Source: Cyanodermella asteris (Eukaryota > Ascomycota > Lecanoromycetes > Ostropales > Stictidaceae). From it: a stretch of DNA of 64,000 nucleotides. The notes beneath the pieces were generated by a model. It ran no database searches. It saw nothing but the letters and a program-made list of their open reading frames with translations, and was not told the DNA's origin. The DNA lies in the NCBI GenBank assembly GCA_900618795.1, contig UYJD01000014.1, positions 124,001 through 188,000 on the forward strand, read 5' to 3'. Shown here in pieces: positions 41,285-52,554 of this stretch (position 1 is the first letter of the stretch; each line of letters opens with the position of its first letter). The translations under genes were made by a program, and so were the position numbers.

Positions 41285-43258
41285 ATGTCTTCATCAACCG
41301 AATCCTCATCCACACCATCACCGTCCCTCACGCCCTCCCAATCCGCCGCCCTCTTCGACATCCTCAGTCACCGCGCCCTCTACGACGAGATTGTCGCATT
41401 CAAGACCCCCGCCGCGCTTGACCACTATGGCCCACCCTTTCAGTCCTCCATCTCGAACAAGACCTCGACCTCGCCGATCCTGCAGACTCTCCTCTCTCGA
41501 TTCATTCTCAAGCTCCCCGGGCTACGGGACGTCGACCCGGATTTCTGGCGCGTACGGGTAAAGACGCTTATCAGCAATCTTGCTGCTGCCGAGCTGAGTG
41601 AGAGCTACGATAAGGGCGTGCTTGGGATGCGCAAGACGGTGTCTACGGCGATCTCGGCTTTGGTGGAGTACCCGGCGCGAGGGATTTTAGGCGGGCTGCC
41701 GAAAAACGACAAGTCGTTGGTGAAAGAGCCGGGGACCTATGATTTGGATGAAGCCGAGGATGTCTCGCAGGGGTTCCAAGATTTGGTGCAGAGGCTGGTT
41801 TACGGCGATATGTGGGAAGAGCTATTTACAAAGACAGCGAAGACGGATCAGTTGAAAGAACAGAGTAGCCTGGTTCAAGCCGCCCACGAGTATATTGTGC
41901 TCAATTTGGCGAGCTTTATGCACTACACCTTGGTGTTGAGCCCCGAGGGACCGAGCCTGCTACGCATGGTGGAGAATGTACACAAATTGATTCCCTACAT
42001 GCTGGTACGGCAGACGCTCAAGATTGGCAATGTTGCGACGATGATCAGCGGGATGGTCAGGCTGGTCCTGGCCAAGATCAGCGTGTCGAGTATTACAAAC
42101 TGGATAGGGTTGAGTAATAATGCTGATGAGGGGATGAATCTTCTGCAGCAGATTATCAACCAGGTGCTGGGCTGGGACAAGCGCGATTTGAAAAAGAGAG
42201 TGGACAGGGCTGAAAGGGACAAAGATGTTCCGTCGAAGGAGGTCCGCAAGGCTATCGATACGTGGATTCAGGGGAGCAAAGAGGAGCATGAGGAGACACG
42301 GCGGCAGAGCCAAGAGCAAGGCATGTCTATTGTGGCTACCATACTGTCACTCTCTGCAGTGGATGGCGATATAACTGAAGCTCAGCATTCCAAGGCTTTG
42401 GAGTACCTGGCATTGCAACTCGCTATCCGAGACCGAACAGAAATTGTCCGAGTCCTTTGCAAGTCGAGCCCAGACCAGTTGACTCAGGCCATCAGAGAGG
42501 CGATGGCAGCTTACGAACCCATCATCCGGCGCGTACACGAAGCTGTTGACTTGGGAGGAACAGTGTGGGATTTCGAGCAATTCGTTAACGATATGGTCAA
42601 GATGTCGAAAGCCTCGAGAAAGGACGGCAATCCTCCTAGCGTCGAGGATTATGTGAAGCTCCTGCACACCCATCAAGACTCACTGCATCGCTTCCTTCAT
42701 CAGGTAGCAAAGAACGGCACCGAGGTGACGGCGTGGTTCAAGGCATACTGCATGGAGGCGACCAATAACTTCAAAGCGAATGACGATCCTGAGAAGGTGC
42801 ACATCAAGGACGCGCTGAAGACTTCGCTCACGAAATTGCCGATCGAAGAGCAAACCAGTATTCGCGAGGAGCTCGAAGCATATGCCAAGTATCTTGAATC
42901 CTTACACGCGTCGTCAGCTTCACGGATACAAGATGTCATTGCCAACAAGACTGCAACCGCTTATGGCCCAGGTGCATACCTAGCCAGGTGGCAGGAACTG
43001 CTCGACTCCACGAAAATCACGCCAGATCAACTCGATGGTCAAGTACGCACGGGCCGCAACAAATCGGTCAAGTACAATTCAAGAAAGGGTTATGATGGCG
43101 AAAAGCTGGAGTCTGGTGTTGACATTGAGGAAGAAGCCAAGCTCGTGGGTGGGAAGACCCCTGATTGCCCCGAGATGGCCACGACGACACGATTATTATT
43201 ACCTAAGTTTAGACAGATTCTGCTCGACCAAACATCAGCAAACGGCCTCGAGGTCTGA
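41285..43258 (+). CDS. PX-associated (DUF3818/Lec1-type) domain protein
   Basis: This is an intronless 657-residue protein. It begins with a short Ser/Thr/Pro stretch and then LTPSQSAALFDILSHRALYDEIVAFKTP and YGPPFQ, the start of the PX-associated domain, continuing through LIKLPGLR-like and FWRVRV blocks. The remainder is helical and contains the DUF3818-like region. Related fungal proteins, such as yeast YPR097W (Lec1), are lipid-binding proteins with a PX domain between or after these parts. I find no PX domain with its RR(Y/F) motif here, so this may be the short subtype. A role in lipid or phosphoinositide handling at membranes is an inference from the family. Confidence 0.75.
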   Translation: MSSSTESSSTPSPSLTPSQSAALFDILSHRALYDEIVAFKTPAALDHYGPPFQSSISNKTSTSPILQTLLSRFILKLPGLRDVDPDFWRVRVKTLISNLAAAELSESYDKGVLGMRKTVSTAISALVEYPARGILGGLPKNDKSLVKEPGTYDLDEAEDVSQGFQDLVQRLVYGDMWEELFTKTAKTDQLKEQSSLVQAAHEYIVLNLASFMHYTLVLSPEGPSLLRMVENVHKLIPYMLVRQTLKIGNVATMISGMVRLVLAKISVSSITNWIGLSNNADEGMNLLQQIINQVLGWDKRDLKKRVDRAERDKDVPSKEVRKAIDTWIQGSKEEHEETRRQSQEQGMSIVATILSLSAVDGDITEAQHSKALEYLALQLAIRDRTEIVRVLCKSSPDQLTQAIREAMAAYEPIIRRVHEAVDLGGTVWDFEQFVNDMVKMSKASRKDGNPPSVEDYVKLLHTHQDSLHRFLHQVAKNGTEVTAWFKAYCMEATNNFKANDDPEKVHIKDALKTSLTKLPIEEQTSIREELEAYAKYLESLHASSASRIQDVIANKTATAYGPGAYLARWQELLDSTKITPDQLDGQVRTGRNKSVKYNSRKGYDGEKLESGVDIEEEAKLVGGKTPDCPEMATTTRLLLPKFRQILLDQTSANGLEV

Positions 43259-43875
43259 TTGTAATCATGCTTCATCTCGGGCGATGACATAAATTGCAAT
43301 GAACCGTTAGTCCGTGCCATACTTCGCCGTGTCCTACGACCACGTTTCCGCATCTTCTGAAGAGGAGGTTGAACTTTGTAGCATGGCCGACTGCTTCGTT
43401 AGATGATGCACTTGGCTGAATGCTTGTTACCTCGGCACCTGCCTTAGACAACCAGACTCTCCAACGACGGAGGGATCGCGGGGGTGGTCTAGAACCCCAT
43501 CACAGGCCATCGAACCTTACCCCACCGTCCCAACCAACCTCCACCACTTCCGTCCGCCCTGCACACGATTTATCAAACAACAGTGTTCCAAGAAACCACA
43601 CCCCAAAGGAAACTCCACCTCACTGGGAGATTTACTCCAAACTATGACGTTGAACCGTAAACTCTAAAACTCCATGAATGCATGCATGCATTCCGATATA
43701 GACCCTAAACCCACTCGCAATTATTCGCTCACGTCCCCATGTCCAAAAGAAGATCCTCTCTGAAAATCCCCTCACTGAAGCTAAGTAGTGGCTATTTTTG
43801 ATTTGTCTTCGTCATAATTCACTCCACCCCATTTTTTTTTCGCGTGTTATCGTTCAAAGTCTGGCGTTTGCAACC
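43259..43875. other. intergenic, promoter of the dehydrogenase gene
   Basis: Non-coding, with the 18-bp palindrome listed separately. Pyrimidine-rich stretches precede the ATG at 43876. Confidence 0.45.
43676..43693. repeat. 18-bp perfect palindrome
   Basis: GAATGCATGCATGCATTC reads the same on both strands and contains three overlapping TGCATG units. It lies 183 bp upstream of the dehydrogenase start. Confidence 0.8.
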
Positions 43876-45114
43876 ATGGTTGAATATACGGTTCCCTGCA
43901 AGGGCATCGTAGCTTATTCGGAGCACGAGTGGAAATGGGAAGACATGCTCACGCGCGAGCCGAACGATGAAGAATTCCTCGTGGATATGATAGCGACGGG
44001 AGTTTGTCACACTGATATATCCGGATACGGAGGGATCTATCCACGAGTACTAGGACACGAAGGTGTGTATACAACCCAAGCCTCGACATTCTCAATCACC
44101 TCGAGTGCTTTCGCCCACTAAATCTCTCTCTTTGCAGGCGCCGGCCGCATCGTTCGCCTCGGCTCCTCCAAGCTCGAATCACAATTCAAAGTCGGCGACC
44201 TCGTGATCCTCTCCGCCGCATCCTGCCAATCCTGCTTGTACTGCAAAACCAAGCACCCGGCCTACTGTACCAACCACGCGGCCGTGACGCTGCGCGCCAA
44301 CGAGCCGAATTTTGTCATCTCGTCCACCGCCAACGACTCCAAACCCACCATAATCGGCGGCGGCTACTTCGGGCAGTCGTCCTTCGCCTCGCCAGTGCCC
44401 GTCCACTATTCCTGCGCCGCGAACGTGACGAAAACGATCTCGTCAGCCGACGAGCTGATAAACTATGCGCCCCTAGGATGCGGGATCATGACCGGTGCGG
44501 GCGCAATAACACACGTCGGAGATTGTAAGCCCGACGACGTCATTGCGGTCATCGGGCTCGGGGGCGTGGGTCTCGCAGGCATCGCGGCGGCGAAGCAGCG
44601 GGGCGTCAAGAACATCATCGCTGCGGACCTGCTGCAGTCTCGACTGGACCTTGCGAAGGAAATGGGCGCAACCGCAACACTGCTCTCGACGCCCGAGAAA
44701 CTCAAGGAAGCGGGTCACGACGATCTGCAGAGTGGGCTGAAGGCTCTGACGCCGGAGGGTCTGGGCGCGACGCATATCTTGGATACGAGCCCCAGTGTGG
44801 CTGTTATGACAGCGTGTCTAGAGGCGTTGAGGAATAATGGGACGGTGTTGCAGGTGGGTGTCAAGCCGGTGGGGGCGAAGCTTGAGTTGGATTTGTTGAA
44901 TCATATGGTGCATGGGCGGCGGCTTGTTGGTGTTATCGAGGGAGACCGGGATCCGGCGGAGGCGCTGCCGGAGTTGGTGGCTTGGTGCAAAGATGGGACG
45001 CTTCAGGTTGAGAAGATGCTCAAGAACTATCCCGTCGAAAGGTTTGAAGATGCGAGAGCGGCCATGGAGAAGGGCGAGGTCATCAAGGGTGTCTTGGTCT
45101 GGCAGCAAGGATAG
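43876..45114 (+). CDS. zinc-dependent alcohol dehydrogenase (aryl-alcohol type), two exons
   Basis: Exons 43876-44062 and 44138-45114 flank a 75-nt intron (GTGTGT..GCAG), which splits a Gly codon in GHEGAG. The product has 387 residues. Catalytic zinc ligands are Cys44 (GVCHTD) and His61-Glu62 (GHEGAG). The structural-zinc lobe has CQSCLYCKTKHPAYC (C-x2-C-x2-C-x7-C). The NAD(P)-binding Rossmann motif is GLGGVG. GCGIMTGAGA and the long lobe insertion are typical of the medium-chain aryl-alcohol/benzyl-alcohol dehydrogenase group. It probably oxidises or reduces aromatic or other bulky alcohols in the cytosol. It ends only 33 bp from the stop of the convergent cyclophilin gene. Confidence 0.92.
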
Positions 45115-45147
45115 AATTCGAGGTTGTTGTCGTACCACATTCTGAGA

Positions 45148-47085
45148 CTAGGTAACTTCGATGTTCACAATCTTGATATCCTCTTCTGGCTTCTCACCCT
45201 TTTTCACGGTCTTTGCGTTCTCGATGCGATGCACAACGTCCAATCCTTGCACGGCTCGTCCGAAAACCGTATGCTTGTCATCCAGCCACGGCGTCTTGAC
45301 AGTGGTGATGAAGAACTGGCTGCCGTTCGTATTTGGGCCGGCATTTGCCATGCTCAGGGTGTATGGCTTGTCATGTCTCAGATTCTTATTGAATTCGTCT
45401 TCAAACTCTTTTCCCCAAATGCTTTCTCCACCTGTACCATCTCCAAGAGGATCGCCGCCCTGTATCATGAACTTCTTGATGACACGGTGGAAGATGGTAC
45501 CATTGTAATAACCCCGCCTCGATAGTGTGACAAAATTCTCGACAGACTTTGGAGCAGCATCTGGAAATAGACGGACATGGATATCACCATAGGTGGTGTG
45601 GAGAACAGCGGCGGTACCCGTATCGGCCTGTTTCTGCGCAGCAGCAGCAGCAGCATCTTTACCGATGTTGCGTGGCTTTTCGTTGTGAATGTCGCGAGAA
45701 GACTTCTCCGCGCTATCATTGTTCGTAAAAATATAGAAACGAACCTTGGCTGAACCGGTGACGACCAACATCGGGTCTCGAGCTTCAGCTTCTGCTAGCA
45801 ACGGATTTGAACTAGCGGCCATTTGAGCAGTAACCAAGCCTTTCTTGCCGGGTTGTCCTTGGTACAAAGCCAGTGATAGCGCCCGAAACGGTTCATCCTT
45901 ACCGTAAACACGTACACATTTGTTGGTCAAGGTATTGATGACCTTTACACCTAGCATGCTACCGTAGAGAATGAAATTGCTCGACTCATCGAAGATGACG
46001 GATATCTTGTTGGCAGTAGCAGGCGATGCTAGGGAGTGTTCCGTCGCCATTCGTCGGCCAAAGTCAAGCTCATCAAGTCTTTCAATGGCAGTGCCAGCCT
46101 GCTGCATAGCTGTGATGGTTGCCACGGACTCATCATAACTGCGATAGAGTTTACCAGTAGGAAAGTCGAAGACTCTTACCTGTCTATCAGGGAAAGAGAA
46201 GGTGGCAAATTGTGCGCCGGATGGTGATATTGTGATCGATGTTGGAACAGACTTTGCTTTCTTGAAGTCGAAAAGATTGGTCGCAGACTTGAACTCGAAG
46301 ACGCTGGAGGGCTTGTCATGCGTGGCATTGGGCGACCAATACTCCAGCATACTACCATCGTCTGCCGAGACGACGCAGTCGTACTGATGGTTGTACGCCA
46401 TGGCAATAACAGGTCTCCGATGTATGTCCTTGTAGGTGTATATGGGGTGCGAACTGCCTCCAGATCCATCGAATATATTGATGATACTTGAATCCTCCTC
46501 CGCCACAGCAAGCATCGGCATGGATGCGCCCTTTTTGTGTACCCAGCAAATTGAAGCTGCTGGTTTGGCAAGAGGCAGCATGGTGATAAGGTCAAAGTTG
46601 ACCACGTCCCATATACAAACGGATCCCTGATTCTGACCTCCCTCGATTGCTGAACTTGATGCGGGGCCTGCAGGACCAGACGAGGCATAGCTCCTGCCAT
46701 CTGCACTACATGCCACGCTCTTGACGCCTCCGCCCGCGCTTTCCTGGCCGTTCTGCTGCCCGCTTGAATGTGCCCGAAACTCTTTCACAAATCCAACACC
46801 TTCGCCTTCTTTGCCCTTCTTCCAGAATTTGACCACGCCGTCAACACTAGCTGTGATGAGAAAGTCCGTGTGAGGAGTGACTGTGGAGAATGCAAGCTGG
46901 TCGCGGTGCATCAAGGATCGAAAGTAGCGGGGAGACGACGGTAGAGCGGCAAGATAGAGCGATTCGTACGGAAGCTTGCGCTTTTTCTTCGGTCGTACTG
47001 AGGCATTTGGGAGCGCTGGTCCAATGTCATCGTCGGAAGAGCTCTCATCGTCTTCGTGAGAACGTTTTCGCGTTTCTGCAGCCAT
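45148..47085 (-). CDS. WD40-cyclophilin, spliceosomal PPWD1-type prolyl isomerase
   Basis: This intronless protein has 645 residues, starting at the ATG at 47085 ([15 protein letters not shown]). An acidic, KKKRK-containing N-terminus leads into WD40 repeats (about residues 45-440). The cyclophilin domain occupies the last 160 or so residues, with FHRV (catalytic Arg), [11 protein letters not shown] and NGSQFFITT. The residues of an active isomerase are present. PPWD1-type cyclophilins are nuclear and associate with late spliceosomes, and fission yeast has an orthologue. The domain order WD40-then-cyclophilin is diagnostic. The gene is divergent from the glycogen debranching enzyme. Confidence 0.94.
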   Translation of the reverse strand: MAAETRKRSHEDDESSSDDDIGPALPNASVRPKKKRKLPYESLYLAALPSSPRYFRSLMHRDQLAFSTVTPHTDFLITASVDGVVKFWKKGKEGEGVGFVKEFRAHSSGQQNGQESAGGGVKSVACSADGRSYASSGPAGPASSSAIEGGQNQGSVCIWDVVNFDLITMLPLAKPAASICWVHKKGASMPMLAVAEEDSSIINIFDGSGGSSHPIYTYKDIHRRPVIAMAYNHQYDCVVSADDGSMLEYWSPNATHDKPSSVFEFKSATNLFDFKKAKSVPTSITISPSGAQFATFSFPDRQVRVFDFPTGKLYRSYDESVATITAMQQAGTAIERLDELDFGRRMATEHSLASPATANKISVIFDESSNFILYGSMLGVKVINTLTNKCVRVYGKDEPFRALSLALYQGQPGKKGLVTAQMAASSNPLLAEAEARDPMLVVTGSAKVRFYIFTNNDSAEKSSRDIHNEKPRNIGKDAAAAAAQKQADTGTAAVLHTTYGDIHVRLFPDAAPKSVENFVTLSRRGYYNGTIFHRVIKKFMIQGGDPLGDGTGGESIWGKEFEDEFNKNLRHDKPYTLSMANAGPNTNGSQFFITTVKTPWLDDKHTVFGRAVQGLDVVHRIENAKTVKKGEKPEEDIKIVNIEVT

Positions 47086-47569
47086 GGTGAAGATCAACGT
47101 TCGAGCTCAAGGAAACGGTCGTTAATCGCAAAGCCTTCGGCGACGTTCTTCCGTATCAGACTGGCCGCAGAGACTTCTGAGCTTGGGGTCGGACCCAATG
47201 CACAGCCCAAGATGCAGGTAGATGGTTAGACGGAGAAGGTGGCCGATAGACTTTGTTTTGTCGAAGGATCGTTGTTGGTGGAGCCGTAGATCGCGTCTGC
47301 CGATCAGGCACTCAGGCACTGCGGGCGAGAAAAGTGGGACAGCAGGAACAGGCGGGAGAATAGTGGGAAACAGCTGGGGGAGCTCTACGCCCACTTTCGT
47401 CATCGCCATGCTTGCTTCCTTCCACCAACTAAGCATGCTTGCGGCGAAAAGCTGTCTCTTTCCAGATATAGCCTGTTCTGCTCTTGTTCACCTCCCTCAT
47501 GACCAGTCCATCTTTTGAGACTCATCCCACCTAGTCGCTCGTTAGCTTTTGTCTCGCATTGCATCAGCC
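47086..47569. other. divergent promoter of cyclophilin and GDB1
   Basis: This is a 484-bp shared upstream region. No coding sequence and no obvious TATA box are seen, as expected for housekeeping genes. Confidence 0.5.
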
Positions 47570-50500
47570 ATGGCTTCCTCGACAGTATACCTCCTGCCTC
47601 TGACCGACCTCGGCGCCCCAGACGTCCCCGACCAGTACATATACTTACCTCCACCTTATCCAGCCTATACATTGCGCTTCGAGATAGACGGTATGAGCTC
47701 GATTACTCGCCAGGGAAGTCTTTGGGTCAACGTGCCCAAAAACGGTTCCAAGTTCGATCGTCATGTATATCAAGAATTCAAGTAAGCTCTTAGCTTCACG
47801 ATTGTTTCATGTCCATTCTGACCACCGATAGACTCGAGCCAGACTTCCACAAGCCCATCCATGTTGACGTGCCCATACCTCATGCTGGTGCCTTCTCATA
47901 CTACATCACCTACAGCCCCCTTCCGGATCTCAGTGTTGAGGAAGCGCCCTCAAACAGTATTGAACCCACCCAATCGGAAACATATCATTTCGATGTCGCT
48001 CCTCGACTGACTTGCAACGGCGACTACATACCATTACAAGCTCTTAGCATCTTCTCCCTGCTGTCAAAATTCATGGGCAAGTATCCGGATGACTGGAGGC
48101 CGCATTTCAGAGGCATCTCAGCTCGTGGATACAACATGGTCCACTTCACGCCATTGATGCAGCCTGGAGCTTCGAACTCTCCTTACAGCATATATGACCA
48201 ACTCGCTTTCGACCCGAAGACATTTCCCAGGGGCGAGAAAGACGTTGCTGAGCTAGTCACGATGATGGAGAAGGAATACAACCTGATGGGCTTGACGGAC
48301 GTTGTCTGGAACCATACGGCCTACAACAGCAAGTGGCTTGAGGAACATCCAGAAGCTGGATATAACATCGAGACTGCTCCTCATATTGAAGCAGCATTTG
48401 TTCTCGATGATGAGCTTAGGAAATTCGGCGAGAATCTGAAAGAGCTGGGCTATCCGACCGATCTCAAGGATACCAACGATCTGACCAAGCTTATGGAAGG
48501 GTTGAAGAAGCACGTGGTGCCCAAGTGCAAGCTTTGGGAATTCTATGCAGTCGATGTCCAGGCCGGTGCCAAGGCAGCAGTACAAGCCTGGGTGGACGAC
48601 AGTGCAGCACAGGCAGATGATCTGGAAAATGCAAAGAACTGGTCTCTGAAACAAAAGGCCGACTTCTTGTATGACCATAACTTCCAGGGGCACGATCGGA
48701 TGGGTCCAAGATACGCACGCAAACCTGATCCTGCTTTCAGCGCTGCCCTATTGACAGCACTCCTCGGCCCGTACGGGTCGACCTCGGTCGAGGAGGCGCA
48801 TCAGACGATGGTCAAGGTTTTGGACGAACTGAATCTTTCGAACTATCGTGAGTACGATGCGGATCAGGCGGCGATGATTGATCAGATCTCCAACAGAATC
48901 AAGTACGTTCGTCTTGACGACCATGGACCAAAGGCTGGACCTATCACCAAGGACAACCCAATGATCGAGCCGTACTTTACCCGACTACCACAAAATAAAG
49001 TGACCTGTAAGCACGACCCGAAGTCCCTTGCTCTGGTCAACAATGGTTGGGTATGGGCTGCCGACGCCATGCGTGACAATGCTGGTCCTGACTCGAAGGC
49101 CTATCTTCGACGCGAAGTCATAGTGTGGGGCGACTGTGTCAAGCTACGCTACGGCAAAACTCGTGATGACAGTCCGTATCTTTGGGATCGCATGGCCAAA
49201 TACACCCGATTGATGGCCAAGTATTTCAGTGCTTTCCGTATCGATAACTGTCACTCCACCCCAATTGTTGTTGCTGAGTACATGCTTGATCAAGCTCGAC
49301 AAGTACGACCGGACTTGGCTGTTTGCGCCGAGCTATTCTCCGGGTCTGAAGAGATGGACTGGGTTTTCGTGAAGCGTCTTGGTCTGAGTGCCCTCATTCG
49401 CGAGGCCATGCAAGCGTGGAGCACTCAGGAACTCAGTCGACTCGTTCACAGACATGCCGGGCCACCGATCGGCAGCTTTGAAACGGACGATATCTCGCGC
49501 AGAAAAGGAGGTGAAGTTTTGCATCGGGTCAAACGCAGCCCGTTGCACGCCTTGTTCATGGACTGTACCCATGATAATGAAGTTCCAGCTCAGAAGCGAG
49601 ATGCAAGAGACACTCTCCCAAATGCAGCACTTGTCAACATGTGCGCATCTGCCACAGGCAGCGTCATGGGATACGATGAGATCTACCCACAGCTGATCGA
49701 GCTGGTTCACGAAACGCGTCTGTACACATCGAAGTCGTCCGAGGGCAAAGTCAAGGTTGGTTCTGGTGAAGGCGGAATCGGCGGCATCAAAAGGCTTCTG
49801 AATCAAGTCCATGTTGAGATGGGCAAAGACGGCTATGATGAAACCTATATTGATCACCAAGGTGAAATGATCACTGTTCATCGGGTCCACCCGAAAACAC
49901 GAACGGGTTACTTTCTGATAGCACACACTGCGTTCCCAGGATACGGCAGTGGCAATGGCAACTTGCGTCCTGTTCATCTTGCAGGCACTAAAGCCAAGCT
50001 GATTGGTGCCTGGAAGCTGGACGTCGACTCAAGTGCAGAGACCACAAAGAAGATTGTGAATGATCCGACACATCTTCGCGGCCTGCCAAGCAAAGTTTCT
50101 GCACTTGAGGGCATCACTGTGAAAGATGACGGGAAAGAGACGATATTGACGGTCCCCGATCATTTCCCACCCGGCAGTATTGCTCTGTTCGAAACCTCAA
50201 TCCCGAGCAGCGAACATAGTGACGGCTTGGACAAATTTGTCACCACTGGTGCTGATAAGGCGTTTTCAGGCCTCAGCCTGATCGACATGAACTTTCTGCT
50301 TTACCGAGCTGATGCCGAGGAAAAGGATTTCTCTGGCGGTGCAGACGGTGCCTACAACGTCCCCGGTCACGGCACTCTCGTGTATTGTGGTCTGCAGGGC
50401 TGGTGGAGTGTACTGAAAGACATCGTCCGTGAGAACAACCTTGGCCACCCATTGTGCAACCATTTACGTGAGGGCCAGTGGGCAATGGATTACATTGTTG

Positions 50501-52176
50501 GTCGGCTCCGTCGTATCAGCAAGCAGGAAGGCTTTTCTGGTCTTAAGGCCCCTGCTGATTGGCTCGAAGAAAAGTTTGATGCCATTCGAAAGATCCCAAA
50601 CTTCTTACAGCCAAGATACTTTGCGCTGACCGTGCAAACGGCATACACCGCAGCTTGGAACCGAGGCATCTCGCTCATGAGTGATGATGTACACCACGGT
50701 CAAAAGTTCCTGCAGCAGCTTAGCATGGTCAGCTGTCAGATGACCGGCTACACTAAGTCTGCGAGCTGTTGGCCGGAAAAGAACGTGCCCAGTCTTGCTG
50801 CTGGTCTGCCTCACTTTGCCACAAGCTGGGCTCGTTGCTGGGGTCGTGATGTATTCATCTCCATGAGAGGGCTGTACTTGGGCACGGGCCGATTCGACGA
50901 TGCCAAGGAGCACATATTGGCTTTCGGTAGCGTTCTGAAACATGGTCAGATTCCAAACTTGCTGGGGTCTGGACGTGACCCACGATACAACTCTCGTGAC
51001 AGCATTTGGTTGTACCTTCAAAATATCCAAGACTATACAAAGACAGCTCCAGAAGGGGTCAAGCTTCTGAAAGCAACGACACCTCGTCGTTTCCTTCCCT
51101 ACGATGACACCTATTTCCCTGTCACTGACAAGCGTGCTTACTCTACCTCATCTACGATTGAAGATATTGTGCAGGAAGCATTGCAACGACATGCGTCAGG
51201 AATGGACTATCGTGAAGCGAATGCTGGAGATCAGATTGACAGCCAAATGAGCTCGGAGGGCTTCAATATCAGTATCCACGTCGATTGGAAGAACGGTATC
51301 ATTTTCGGTGGCAACCAGCACAACTGCGGTACCTGGATGGACAAGATGGGTGAATCGACAAAGGCAGGATCCAAGGGTGTGCCTGGTACCCCAAGAGACG
51401 GTGCGGCAGTAGAAATCACTGGCCTTCTCTGCAGCACCGTCACTTGGCTCGCTGAAAGCCATGCTGCAGGCACATACAAATATGATGGCGTTGATACGCC
51501 CAACGGAAAGGTCACCTGGTCACAGTGGGCAAAGTTACTGGTCGACAACTTCGAGTACTCCTACTATATTCCTAAAGATCCCGCTCAAGACTCTAAATTT
51601 GACGTCGACAGCAAGATCGTCAACCGCCGTGGCATCTACAAGGACTTGTATCGATCCGGCAAGCCGTACGAGGACTATCAGTTGCGAGCTAACGTTCCCA
51701 TCGCCATGACCGTGGCGCCTCAACTCTTCACTCCCGACCGAGCCATGAGTCATCTTCTCATCGCAGACAAGGCGCTTCGGGGCCCGACTGGAACTGCTAC
51801 TCTAGACCCCAGCGATCTGAATTACCGACCGTACTATATCAACAGCGAAGACAGCGAGGACTTTGCCACGTCCAAGGGTCGCAACTACCATCAAGGTCCA
51901 GAGTGGTTATGGCCAACCGGTTTCTTCCTTCGAGCCTTGCTCAAGTTTGACCTCACCCGCCGCAAGACGAAGGAGGAACGTGTGGAAGCATTCCAACAGA
52001 TCACGCGCCGACTGAAGGGGTGCAAGGACCAGATTGAGAGCAGCCCTTGGGCGGGGCTTACTGAGCTCACGCAGAAGACCGGTGAATTTTGTGGCGACTC
52101 GTGCCCGACGCAGGCGTGGAGTGCTAGCTGCCTCATCGACCTATTCACAGATGCACGTCAATTGGGAATCAATTAA
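47570..52176 (+). CDS. GDB1: glycogen debranching enzyme, two exons
   Basis: Exon 47570-47781 and exon 47832-52176 are joined over a 50-nt intron (GTAAGC..ATAG), giving 1518 residues, close to yeast Gdb1 (about 1536). Both activities are represented. The N-terminal 4-alpha-glucanotransferase (GH13-like) has DVVWNHT and FRIDNCHSTP (near residue 537, including the nucleophile Asp). The C-terminal amylo-1,6-glucosidase (GH133) has HNCGTWMDKMGES and GTPRDGAAVE (near residue 1256). The enzyme removes branches from glycogen in the cytosol after phosphorylase action. No break is visible over the whole length. Confidence 0.97.
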
Positions 52177-52554
52177 TTGGCGGCGACACGTCTGAAATGA
52201 AACATGATACTGGAGCGTAATGGGATGAGACACGGCAGAAAGTCATCGGAGGGAGTGTTGCAAGGTTCCCACAATCCAGTGACTAGTGGGTATGACTGAA
52301 TCCTGGTAAGCGTCGGGACACCTAGACCTAGATTAGATCTTACAATACGATGTGGTGGACAAAAGCAAAGCTTATGATTCCAATATCTTCTGCCGACACG
52401 TGAAACGACCGTAGAGATATTCGAAAAGCCTGCGCGAATCACGAGATACGGTAGCATGCAGACTGTCGTGTAATTTCCACGGTTCTGGCTACCTTTGTTG
52501 CCGGAGGCAGGGCAAGCAGGTGAAATATGACATTGATGAGTCAAGAACGGCCTA
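52177..52554. other. 3' intergenic between convergent genes
   Basis: Nothing recognisable lies between the stops of GDB1 and the amidohydrolase. Confidence 0.5.
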
